Assembly: GCF_009392895.1 (NCBI RefSeq)
Contig: NZ_CP045490.1
Location: 248,001 to 312,000 of the forward strand
Reading direction: 5' to 3'
DNA: 64,000 nucleotides
Source of the DNA: Natronorubrum aibiense
GTDB lineage: Archaea > Halobacteriota > Halobacteria > Halobacteriales > Natrialbaceae
In this document: positions 16,364 to 23,726 of the stretch, piece by piece
Layout of the letters: each line of letters opens with the position of its first letter
Position numbering within the stretch: the stretch's first letter is position 1
The notes under the pieces: model-generated
What the model was told of the DNA's origin: nothing
Seen by the model: only the letters and a program-made list of their open reading frames with translations
The model's database searches: none
Position numbers and translations under genes: made by a program

Positions 16364-19102
16364 ATGACTATTCAACAATCACAATCGGAACAACACACGA
16401 CGTATCGATCTTCGACAACTCTCTCGGGACAGTGGACGTTCCGACTCGACCCCGAGGATATCGGGATTTCCGACGGATGGCAAACGACCGCCCACGAGTG
16501 GCCGACGGACGACTGTCGCTCGGTCACGATCCCCCACGCGTGGCAAGAACTCGAGCGCGCACGCGACTATACCGGCGTCGCCTGGTACCAGCGATCGATC
16601 GAAATCGACGCGTCGAACTGGACGGAGACGGAAGCGCTGATCCGCTTTGGCGCCGTCGACTACGAGACCACGCTGTGGGTCAACGGTGTCGACTGTGGAA
16701 CAAACCGAGGCGGCTACCTGCCGTTCGAATTCGAGGTCACGGACGCGCTCGAACCCGGTATGAATACGATCACTGTTCGCGTCGAGGACCCCGAAGACAG
16801 CAGCGAGATTCCACACGGAAAACAGGGCGCACCCTGGTATCAGCGCGTCAGCGGGATCTGGCAGGATGTCACGCTCGAGGTCGTTCCGGAAACACGAGTC
16901 GACCGGCTCCGCGCGACGCCGAACCTCGAAGCCGACAGTGCGCGAATCGAGCTCGACGTGATCGGCGTCGACGACCCGGAGTCGGTCACGGCAACGGTTC
17001 ATGTCGCTCGAGATGACGACGACGTAGCGACGGCCGAGACCGAAATTGGCGGCGACGGCTCGGCATCGGTCACGGTTTCGATCGATGATCCGGCCTACTG
17101 GACGCCCGAGACGCCCGCACTCTACGACGTGACCGTCGAACTGCTCCGGGACAGTCGCGTCGTCGATCGGTACGAAGACTACTTCGGGATGCGCTCGATC
17201 GAATCCCGAGACGGCCAGCTCTATCTGAACGGCGAACCTCGATACGTCCGCGGCGCGCTGGATCAGGGGTACTACCCGGAGACGCTGTATCGCCCCTTCG
17301 ACGAGGACCTGTTCGAACACGAGATCCGGACCGCAAAGGAACTCGGGTTCAACCTGCTTCGAAAGCATATCAAGCCAGCTCACCCGGACTTCCTCGAACT
17401 CGCCGACCGGCTTGGAATCCTCGTCTGGGAGGAACCTGCCAATCCGACGGTCCACACGGAGCGATCGAAACAGGAGGTCCGCGAACAGATCCATGGCCTG
17501 ATCGAGCGCGACTACAACCGTCCGAGCGTCGTCATCTGGAGCCTCTATAACGAAGAGTGGGGAATCGGAAACCCACAGGGGCTCGACGAGGAGACCTCGC
17601 TCTGGGAAGACGAGTGGAAACAGGAGTACCTCGCCGACCTCTACAAGGAGGCCAAATCGTGGGATCCGACCCGACTCGTCTGCGACAACTCCGGCTGGGC
17701 CCACGTCGCGACCGATATCAACGACTACCACCGCTACTATGTCAGCCCGGACCGGGCGGACGCTTGGGCCGACAACCTCGAGTGGATGACGTCCGCGCCG
17801 TGGGAGAACTACGGGGCGACCGTCACCGATCCCGAGGACGCGCCTCTGATCGTCTCAGAGTTCGGCACCTGGGGCATGTGCGACTTGCCGGCGATCGAGG
17901 AGCACTACGGCGAGACGCCGCCGTGGTTCGATTACGACTTCTTCGACGATCCGATCAAGCGACCGGCCGGCGTCTACGATCGCTTCGAGGAGACCACGCT
18001 TCCGGACGTGTTCGACGACTGGGCGTCGCTGGCCGAGACCTGGCAGCACCGTGAGTTCCGCTCGAACAAGGACGTCATCGAGCAAATGCGCCTCCACGAA
18101 GGGGTGGCCGGCTACGTGATAACGGAGTTTACCGATATCGAGTGGGAGTTCAACGGGATCCTCGACTACCGACGGGAGCCGAAAGCGTTCCACGACGAGT
18201 TCGCTTCAGTCAACGCCCCGACCTCGGTCGTCGTCGACGTCGATCACGCCCACTGGGGTGGCGAGTCCGTTCCTGTCGACGTGACTATCGTGAACGACAC
18301 CGGCGAAACCGGACAGGCGACCCTCGAGTACGAACTCGAGGGAGTCGAGGCATCGATCGAACCGAACTCGCTCGAGGTGGAGTATGCGGCGTTCGAACCG
18401 ACGAGACTGGCCGACGCAGCGACCATCTCGCTTCCAGATGTCGAATCGGCGACGACCGTCGACCTCACGGTCACGGCCGAGACACAAACGGGAGCAGTGA
18501 CCACCACCGAACGAATCACCGTGGTTCCGGGGGCTGTCTCGGTCTCCGATCACGCACTCTACGTTCCCGATCATGATCACCAGCTCGGCGCACGGTTAGC
18601 TGGAGCCCGGTACACCCTCGTCGACGATCCGCACGCAGCGGAACTGATCGTCGCGACCGGAACCGACCACGAGCTTCTGGAACACGTCGCCGAAGCAGGC
18701 ACCGCAGTACTGTTACTGCCGCCGGTCGAGGCGGGTGCACCCCACACCGAGCTGTTCGACTACACTCCGCTGTCCGACGGGGAGAGCTGGAATCTCGTCT
18801 CGTCGCTGTTCGCCCACGATAGCCCGCTCCTCGACGGCCTCGGGAGTGACCACAGACCAGACTGGGCGTTCGAAGGCCTGTATCCAACCGCGGTCGCGTC
18901 TGACCTCACCCCGGACGACGCGGTTCACGTCGACTACGTCGAAGGCTGGATCGCAAACTGGGCAAGCCCGCTCATCACCCGCGACCACGGCGACGGACGG
19001 GTGTGTTCCTGTACGTTCCGACTCACGGACCAGTACGGAGAACACCCGACGGCGACCGCCCTGCTCGATCGGTTACTCGAGCACCTTGCAACCGACCGCT
19101 GA
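16364..19102 (+). CDS. Glycoside hydrolase family 2 (beta-galactosidase-like), enzyme 1
   Basis: A 912-residue retaining glycosidase. No signal peptide is visible, so it should act in the cytoplasm on imported oligosaccharides. Domains: jelly-roll sugar-binding domain about 20-190 (FGAVDYETTLWVNG, HGKQGAPWYQRVSGIWQ), Ig-like domain to about 290, TIM barrel about 290-610, then a long C-terminal extension. The acid/base is Glu397 in SLYNEEWG and the nucleophile Glu499 in VSEFGTWG. The extension begins with an Ig-like region and ends with a glutamine-amidotransferase/ThuA-like fold candidate (HALYVPDHDHQLGARLAGA, YVEGWIANWASPL). A paralogue with the same layout lies at 23723-26587. Beta-galactosidase is favoured by the galactonate genes; beta-glucuronidase or mannosidase are alternatives. 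Confidence 0.85.
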   Translation: MTIQQSQSEQHTTYRSSTTLSGQWTFRLDPEDIGISDGWQTTAHEWPTDDCRSVTIPHAWQELERARDYTGVAWYQRSIEIDASNWTETEALIRFGAVDYETTLWVNGVDCGTNRGGYLPFEFEVTDALEPGMNTITVRVEDPEDSSEIPHGKQGAPWYQRVSGIWQDVTLEVVPETRVDRLRATPNLEADSARIELDVIGVDDPESVTATVHVARDDDDVATAETEIGGDGSASVTVSIDDPAYWTPETPALYDVTVELLRDSRVVDRYEDYFGMRSIESRDGQLYLNGEPRYVRGALDQGYYPETLYRPFDEDLFEHEIRTAKELGFNLLRKHIKPAHPDFLELADRLGILVWEEPANPTVHTERSKQEVREQIHGLIERDYNRPSVVIWSLYNEEWGIGNPQGLDEETSLWEDEWKQEYLADLYKEAKSWDPTRLVCDNSGWAHVATDINDYHRYYVSPDRADAWADNLEWMTSAPWENYGATVTDPEDAPLIVSEFGTWGMCDLPAIEEHYGETPPWFDYDFFDDPIKRPAGVYDRFEETTLPDVFDDWASLAETWQHREFRSNKDVIEQMRLHEGVAGYVITEFTDIEWEFNGILDYRREPKAFHDEFASVNAPTSVVVDVDHAHWGGESVPVDVTIVNDTGETGQATLEYELEGVEASIEPNSLEVEYAAFEPTRLADAATISLPDVESATTVDLTVTAETQTGAVTTTERITVVPGAVSVSDHALYVPDHDHQLGARLAGARYTLVDDPHAAELIVATGTDHELLEHVAEAGTAVLLLPPVEAGAPHTELFDYTPLSDGESWNLVSSLFAHDSPLLDGLGSDHRPDWAFEGLYPTAVASDLTPDDAVHVDYVEGWIANWASPLITRDHGDGRVCSCTFRLTDQYGEHPTATALLDRLLEHLATDR

Positions 19103-19143
19103 ATTCACACTCGACCCACAAAACGACGATATCACAACGACAC

Positions 19144-20202
19144 ATGCACGAACGCAAATCGAACCGATGGAGTACGGAAGCAGTATGGGACTGGTACGAC
19201 GAACAGGGCTGGCCGGTTGGCTGCAACTACGTCCCGAGTACGGCAGTGAATCCAACCGAAATGTGGCAGGCGGCGACGTTCGATCCCGAGACGATCGATC
19301 GAGAACTCGGCTGGGCTAGCTCGCTCGGCATGAACTCGGTCCGCGTCTTCCTGCAGTATCTCGTCTGGGAGGACGACCCCGACGGGCTGGTCGACCGGAT
19401 GGACGAGTTCCTGTCGATTGCCGACCGACACGGTCTCTCGACGATGTTCGTCTTCTTCGACGACGTCGCGTTCTCGGGCGACGAGCCGTATCTCGGCCCG
19501 CAGGACGAGCCCCTCCCGGAAACGCACAACAGTCAGTGGACGCCGAGCCCCGGACACGACCGCGTCCGGAATCGAGGCGACTGGCCGGACCTCGAGCAGT
19601 ACGTTCGTTCGATCATCGACACCTTCGCAGCGGACGACCGCATCATCTGCTGGGATCTGTACAACGAGCCGGGGAACAGCGATATGTATCCCGACAGTAT
19701 CCCGCTCGTCCGGGAATCGTTCGCGTGGGCGCGCAACGCGGCGCCAACGCAGCCGGTGACCGTGGGGTGTAACTGGAATCCCGAGATGACCGAGTTGAAC
19801 GAGGTCGCAAACGAACTGTCGGACGTGATCTCGTTCCACGATTACAACGACCTCGAGATCACGCGAGACCGGGTCGACGAGTTAACGGAACTCGGCCGAC
19901 CACTGCTGTGTACCGAGTGGCTCGCTCGCTCGCGAGACAACTTCGTCGAGACGCACCTCCCGTACTATCGGGAGCAGGGGATCGGCTGTTATACGTGGGG
20001 ACTGGTCAACGGGAAGATACAGACGCATCTCCCGTGGCGAACGGCCCAGGTCTCGATCGCCGAGGCGACTAAAGAAACGGAAACCCCGGACGTGTGGTTC
20101 CACGACCTCTTCCACACCGACGGGACGCCCTACATCGAGACAGAGATCGAAACCTTCCGTGACGTGACCAGACAAGCGTCGGAACAACGGATAGGGAAAT
20201 AA
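19144..20202 (+). CDS. GH5-like glycoside hydrolase (cellulase/xylanase-superfamily)
   Basis: A 352-residue TIM-barrel enzyme starting at the ATG at 19144; the longer frame before it overlaps the GH2 gene. Motifs: GWPVGCNYVPSTAVNPTEMW at the N-terminus, LGMNSVRVFLQYLVWE, then Glu175 in WDLYNEPGN as acid/base and Glu258 in LCTEWLAR as nucleophile. The overall pattern belongs to clan GH-A proteins usually annotated as cellulase-family or 1,4-beta-xylanase. There is no secretion signal, so it should process imported short oligosaccharides together with the GH2 enzymes. It lies 41 bases after GH2 enzyme 1. The linkage it cuts cannot be told from sequence alone. Confidence 0.8.
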   Translation: MHERKSNRWSTEAVWDWYDEQGWPVGCNYVPSTAVNPTEMWQAATFDPETIDRELGWASSLGMNSVRVFLQYLVWEDDPDGLVDRMDEFLSIADRHGLSTMFVFFDDVAFSGDEPYLGPQDEPLPETHNSQWTPSPGHDRVRNRGDWPDLEQYVRSIIDTFAADDRIICWDLYNEPGNSDMYPDSIPLVRESFAWARNAAPTQPVTVGCNWNPEMTELNEVANELSDVISFHDYNDLEITRDRVDELTELGRPLLCTEWLARSRDNFVETHLPYYREQGIGCYTWGLVNGKIQTHLPWRTAQVSIAEATKETETPDVWFHDLFHTDGTPYIETEIETFRDVTRQASEQRIGK

Positions 20203-20251
20203 TTACGATGGTACACGCACAACTGATCGGTTGCGATCGCCCGTTACCAAA

Positions 20252-20262
20252 ACGGTATAAAC
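20252..20262 (+). promoter_or_regulatory. TATA-like box before the galactonate dehydratase gene
   Basis: CGGTATAAACG lies about 31-41 bases before the ATG at 20293 in the 90-base gap after the GH5-like gene. It suggests that the catabolic genes can be transcribed separately from the hydrolases. Confidence 0.45.
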
Positions 20263-20292
20263 GGACAACAAGAACGGAGTAACCACGAGACA

Positions 20293-21441
20293 ATGCATAT
20301 TACAGACTACGAACTATTCGAAGTACCGCCGCGGTGGCTGTTTCTGAAGGTGACGACGAGCGACGGCACCGTCGGCTGGGGTGAGCCGGTCGTCGAAGGC
20401 CGCGCGAAGACTGTCAAGGCGGCGGTCGAAGAGTTGATCGATACCTACCTGCTCGGCAAGGATCCCTCACGGATCGAAGATCATTGGCAGACAATGTACC
20501 GCGGTGGCTTCTATCGGGGCGGTCCGATCCTGATGAGCGCGATCGCCGGCATCGACCAGGCGCTCTGGGATATCAAAGGCAAAACCCTCGGTGCGCCGGT
20601 GTACGAACTGCTCGGCGGGGCGGCACGCGACCGCCTGCGCGTCTATCAGTGGGTCGGCGGCGACGAACCATCGGACGTCGCCGCACAGGCTCGAGAGAAG
20701 GTCGACGCCGGCTTCACGGCGCTTAAGATGAACGGCACGCCCGCAATCGAACGACTCGACAACCCGGCCGCAGTCGACGCCGCAGCCACACGAATGCGCG
20801 AGGTTCGTGAGGCCGTTGGCCCTGACGTCGATGTCGGCGTCGACTTCCACGGGCGCGTCTCGAAACCGATGGCCAAACGACTGGTCGCCGCACTCGAGCC
20901 GTACGAGCCATTTTTCATCGAAGAGCCAGTGCTTTCGGAGCAGCTGGACGACCTCGAAGAGATCGCCCAACACACGACGACGCCTATCGCAACGGGCGAA
21001 CGTATGTACTCACGCTGGGATTTCAAATCGATCCTCGAAGACGGCCACGTCGACCTGATTCAGCCGGATCTCTCACACGCGGGCGGAATTACGGAAGTGA
21101 ACAAGATCGCGGCGATGGCCGAAGCCTACGACGTGGCGATGGCCCCGCACTGTCCGTTGGGTCCGATCGCGCTCGCCTCGTGTATTCAGGTCGACGCCTG
21201 CTCACCCAATGCAATCATTCAGGAACAGAGTCTCGACATCCACTACAACGAGACGAGCGACGTCCTCGATTACCTCGCTGACCCGTCGGTGTTCGAGTAC
21301 CGTGAGGGATACGTCGACATTCCCGACGGACCGGGACTGGGGATCGAAGTGGACGAGGCACACGTTCGCGAACAAGCCGGCGATGTCGACTGGCACAACC
21401 CCGTCTGGCGACACGACGACGGGAGCGTCGCGGAATGGTAA
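20293..21441 (+). CDS. dgoD: D-galactonate dehydratase (DgoD type, enolase superfamily)
   Basis: Removes water from D-galactonate to give 2-keto-3-deoxygalactonate. At 382 residues it has the same length as Escherichia coli DgoD as I recall it, and the same sequence blocks: PPRWLFLKV, FYRGGPILMSAIAGIDQALWDIKGK, DFHGRVSKPMAK, FFIEEPVL, ATGERMYSRWDFK, QPDLSHAGGITE and APHCPLGPIALAS, ending WRHDDGSVAEW. Metal ligands are Asp184, Glu210 and Glu236; His186 and His286 are the catalytic bases. This is one of the most secure calls in the window and fixes the substrate class of the island. A paralogous role on a related aldonate cannot be excluded, but the match is to the galactonate subgroup. Confidence 0.92.
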   Translation: MHITDYELFEVPPRWLFLKVTTSDGTVGWGEPVVEGRAKTVKAAVEELIDTYLLGKDPSRIEDHWQTMYRGGFYRGGPILMSAIAGIDQALWDIKGKTLGAPVYELLGGAARDRLRVYQWVGGDEPSDVAAQAREKVDAGFTALKMNGTPAIERLDNPAAVDAAATRMREVREAVGPDVDVGVDFHGRVSKPMAKRLVAALEPYEPFFIEEPVLSEQLDDLEEIAQHTTTPIATGERMYSRWDFKSILEDGHVDLIQPDLSHAGGITEVNKIAAMAEAYDVAMAPHCPLGPIALASCIQVDACSPNAIIQEQSLDIHYNETSDVLDYLADPSVFEYREGYVDIPDGPGLGIEVDEAHVREQAGDVDWHNPVWRHDDGSVAEW

Positions 21442-21483
21442 TATACCGCACAGAATTATGACGCCCGCCGAGAATGGTAACCT

Positions 21484-22596
21484 ATGACGAATAAAACCGA
21501 ACCGACTGTCGGGCTGGGACGGACACTCGAGGGATACGAGTACCGCGATTGGGAGACCGATCCCGATGGCACGGTCAGGGTCGCGCTGATCGGGATTGGC
21601 TGGTGGACCTCAGAGATGGTGATTCCTGCCATTTCGGATCTCGAGCATTGCGAGGCGACTGTCGCCGTCAGCAGTTCAACCGAGAAGGCGCAGGGAGTCG
21701 TCGACGACGTCGAGAGTGTCGAACACGGTCTCACCTACGACGAGTTCCACGACGGCGAGGTCGCCGACGCCTACGACGCCGTCTACATCTGTACGCCGAA
21801 CGCCTACCACCTCGAGTACGCCGAGACAGCCGCTGACCTCGGGAAGGCAGTGTTCTGTGAGAAGCCAATGGAGGCGACCGCCGAGCGCGCGGCAGCGATG
21901 GTTGACGCCTGCGAGGAAGCCGACGTTCCCTTGCTCGTCGGCTACCGGATGCAGACCGAACCGCTCGTCCGCTACGCCCGCGAGTTGATCCGGGCAGGTG
22001 TAATAGGCGAGCCAGTTTCCGCTATCGGAAACAACTCCCAGACCCTCCTCGACATCTTTGACGATCCGACCCAGTGGCGGCTCGATCCGGAGCTAACGGG
22101 ATACGGAACCTCCGTCATGGATCTCGGCATCTATCCCATCAACACCGTCCGCTTCCTGCTCGAGGCCGACCCCGTCTCGGCACAGGCGACGATGACCTCG
22201 AGCCACGACGCCTTCGAGGACGTCCCCGACGAACGGTCCGCGTTCACCGTCGCCTTCGACGATGGAACGATCCTGACGGCGACCTCGAGCCAGAACGCCC
22301 ACGCGTCGACGAGTCTTCGAATCGTCGGCACCGAAGGGGAGTTGCTCCTCGAGCCGGCGTTCCACATGGAGACCGAACTGCGGATCGAAAGCGGCGGAGA
22401 CACGATTACGCTCGAGTTCGAGCAGGTCGACCAGATGAGCGAGGTGTTCGCCTACTTCGCCGATCGAGTCCTCTCTGGGGACGAAATCGAGCCGGACGGC
22501 GTCCACGGCCTGGTCGATATGGAGGCACTTCGGGCGATCTACGAGGCGGGCGAAACCGGTGAGACGATCGAACTCGACGTCGAGAGTTACCTGTAG
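21484..22596 (+). CDS. Gfo6-type sugar 1-dehydrogenase (Gfo/Idh/MocA family)
   Basis: A 370-residue NAD(P)-dependent oxidoreductase. The Rossmann motif is ALIGIGWWTSEMVIPAI (G-x-G-x-x-T variant), followed by AVSSSTEKAQ, CTPNAYHLEY and the catalytic-lysine motif CEKPMEAT. The blocks match the haloarchaeal D-xylose 1-dehydrogenase group (Gfo6) as I recall it, including YRMQTEPLVR and DPTQWRLDPELTGYG. It lies 42 bases after dgoD, so the natural role is oxidation of galactose (or a close sugar) to the aldonolactone or aldonate that DgoD then dehydrates. No lactonase is seen nearby. Specificity for galactose over xylose is inferred from context only. Confidence 0.82.
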   Translation: MTNKTEPTVGLGRTLEGYEYRDWETDPDGTVRVALIGIGWWTSEMVIPAISDLEHCEATVAVSSSTEKAQGVVDDVESVEHGLTYDEFHDGEVADAYDAVYICTPNAYHLEYAETAADLGKAVFCEKPMEATAERAAAMVDACEEADVPLLVGYRMQTEPLVRYARELIRAGVIGEPVSAIGNNSQTLLDIFDDPTQWRLDPELTGYGTSVMDLGIYPINTVRFLLEADPVSAQATMTSSHDAFEDVPDERSAFTVAFDDGTILTATSSQNAHASTSLRIVGTEGELLLEPAFHMETELRIESGGDTITLEFEQVDQMSEVFAYFADRVLSGDEIEPDGVHGLVDMEALRAIYEAGETGETIELDVESYL

Positions 22597-22673
22597 TCGA
22601 TCTCGTATCGACCACAGTCGTCACAGATCGACGATCCGGCTGGTGATGGCCCGGGTCGCAACGGCCGCTGTAC

Positions 22674-23480
22674 CTACTGACTCAACAGCACAGTTTCGAT
22701 CGACTTACTCGCATTGACGAGGAGCCTCGCAATCTCGTCCTCGAGGCGTCGACCGTACAGACTCTCCTTCGAACCGCTGACTTCGATTGCAGCGACAGCG
22801 TAGCTATCGGCATTTCTGATTGGGACGGCGATGCTGTGAAGGTTCTGATACGGTTCATCGTGTCCGACGACGTGGCGGTGACCCATAAACGTCCCCGCAC
22901 TGAACGTCCCGTCACTGGGACTCTCGCGTTCGATGACCATCCGTTGATTCCGAAGGGTCTGCAGTTCCGAGATGAGCTGGTCCGTGCGGTCGGTCAACTC
23001 GTGCTGGGCGAGCAGCACCTCGACTTCCTCGATCGGCCGGTACGAGAGGATCGCCTTTCCGCCGACGGAGATCGGCATGGGGATTCGGCCTCCTTCTTCG
23101 ACGGGGGCGGCGGGTCGTTCCCGTTCGCTCACCTGTAAGAGATAGACAGCATCTCCGTCCTCCTCGACGACGAGCGAGACCGTTTCCCCGGTTTGTCGGG
23201 CGAGTCGATCGAGTTCCGATCGCGCGACCTGAAAGACGTCGCGTCGCTCGCGGATGCCTCGTCCGATCTCGTACCACCGAAGCGAGAGGGCGTACGAGGT
23301 TTCAGTTTTCGTGACAAAACCGAGGTGCTGAAGCGTATCGAGATACTTGTAGACCGAACTCTTGGCAATCCCAGTCTCTCTGGCCAGTTCCGTCACACCC
23401 ATCCGCTCGTGTCGTTCCAGCGCTTCGATGATCCGAAACAGCTTCTGGACCGACTTCACATGGTGGCTCGTCCCCGACAT
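22674..23480 (-). CDS. IclR-family transcriptional regulator of the sugar island
   Basis: A 268-residue regulator. The N-terminal winged helix reads LFRIIEALERHERMGVTELARETGIAKSSVYKYLDTLQHLGFV; the C-terminal effector domain has LVVEEDGDAVYLLQV, GGKAILSYRP and IAVPIRNADSYAVAAIEVSG. IclR proteins sense small sugar acids or keto acids and act as repressor or activator. It is transcribed divergently from the short ORF/GH2 unit across 123 bases, with its own TATA-like GGTTATCG on the minus strand at about 23501-23508. Most likely it controls that intergenic region and perhaps the divergent ABC promoter at 12436-12580. Confidence 0.88.
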   Translation of the reverse strand: MSGTSHHVKSVQKLFRIIEALERHERMGVTELARETGIAKSSVYKYLDTLQHLGFVTKTETSYALSLRWYEIGRGIRERRDVFQVARSELDRLARQTGETVSLVVEEDGDAVYLLQVSERERPAAPVEEGGRIPMPISVGGKAILSYRPIEEVEVLLAQHELTDRTDQLISELQTLRNQRMVIERESPSDGTFSAGTFMGHRHVVGHDEPYQNLHSIAVPIRNADSYAVAAIEVSGSKESLYGRRLEDEIARLLVNASKSIETVLLSQ

Positions 23481-23570
23481 TCATCACGAACAATGGAGCG
23501 CGATAACCTAACTGTTTCTCATTGAGATACGAATCCACCCGCAACGCGATTGGCACGGAAGCTTTATCCA

Positions 23571-23579
23571 CTGAACGAT
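23571..23579 (+). promoter_or_regulatory. TATA-like box of the short ORF/GH2 enzyme 2 unit
   Basis: GCTTTATCC lies 25-33 bases before the ATG at 23604, the leaderless spacing. No comparable box lies before the GH2 ATG at 23723. Confidence 0.45.
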
Positions 23580-23603
23580 ACACTATCTCGTACGTGACCG
23601 ATC

Positions 23604-23726
23604 ATGGGGTTCATAAATCGTGACACAAACGGAACTGCAGACGACGGCCAGTTCGGTCCGAGCGTACCGATAGAACACGCCAGTTGTAAGTCGAGCGATC
23701 TTGACAGGGCTCGGTCGAACCAATGA
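23604..23726 (+). CDS. 40-residue leader ORF coupled to GH2 enzyme 2
   Basis: Starts ATG GGG TTC ATA, codes for 40 residues (MGFINRDTNGTADDGQFGPS... ending RARSNQ) and stops at TGA 23724-23726. Its stop overlaps the GH2 start in the four bases ATGA. A TATA-like box sits at leaderless distance from its ATG. The peptide is hydrophilic with a single Cys and no membrane segment. Perfect overlap plus a promoter make translational coupling likely: ribosomes ending this ORF restart on GH2. Whether the peptide itself has a role is unknown. No comparable ORF precedes GH2 enzyme 1. Confidence 0.5.
   Translation: MGFINRDTNGTADDGQFGPSVPIEHASCKSSDLDRARSNQ

Noticed and set aside
16379-17731. Large minus-strand open frame opposite GH2 enzyme 1
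   Set aside because: Antisense shadow of a GH2 gene with all catalytic motifs on the plus strand.
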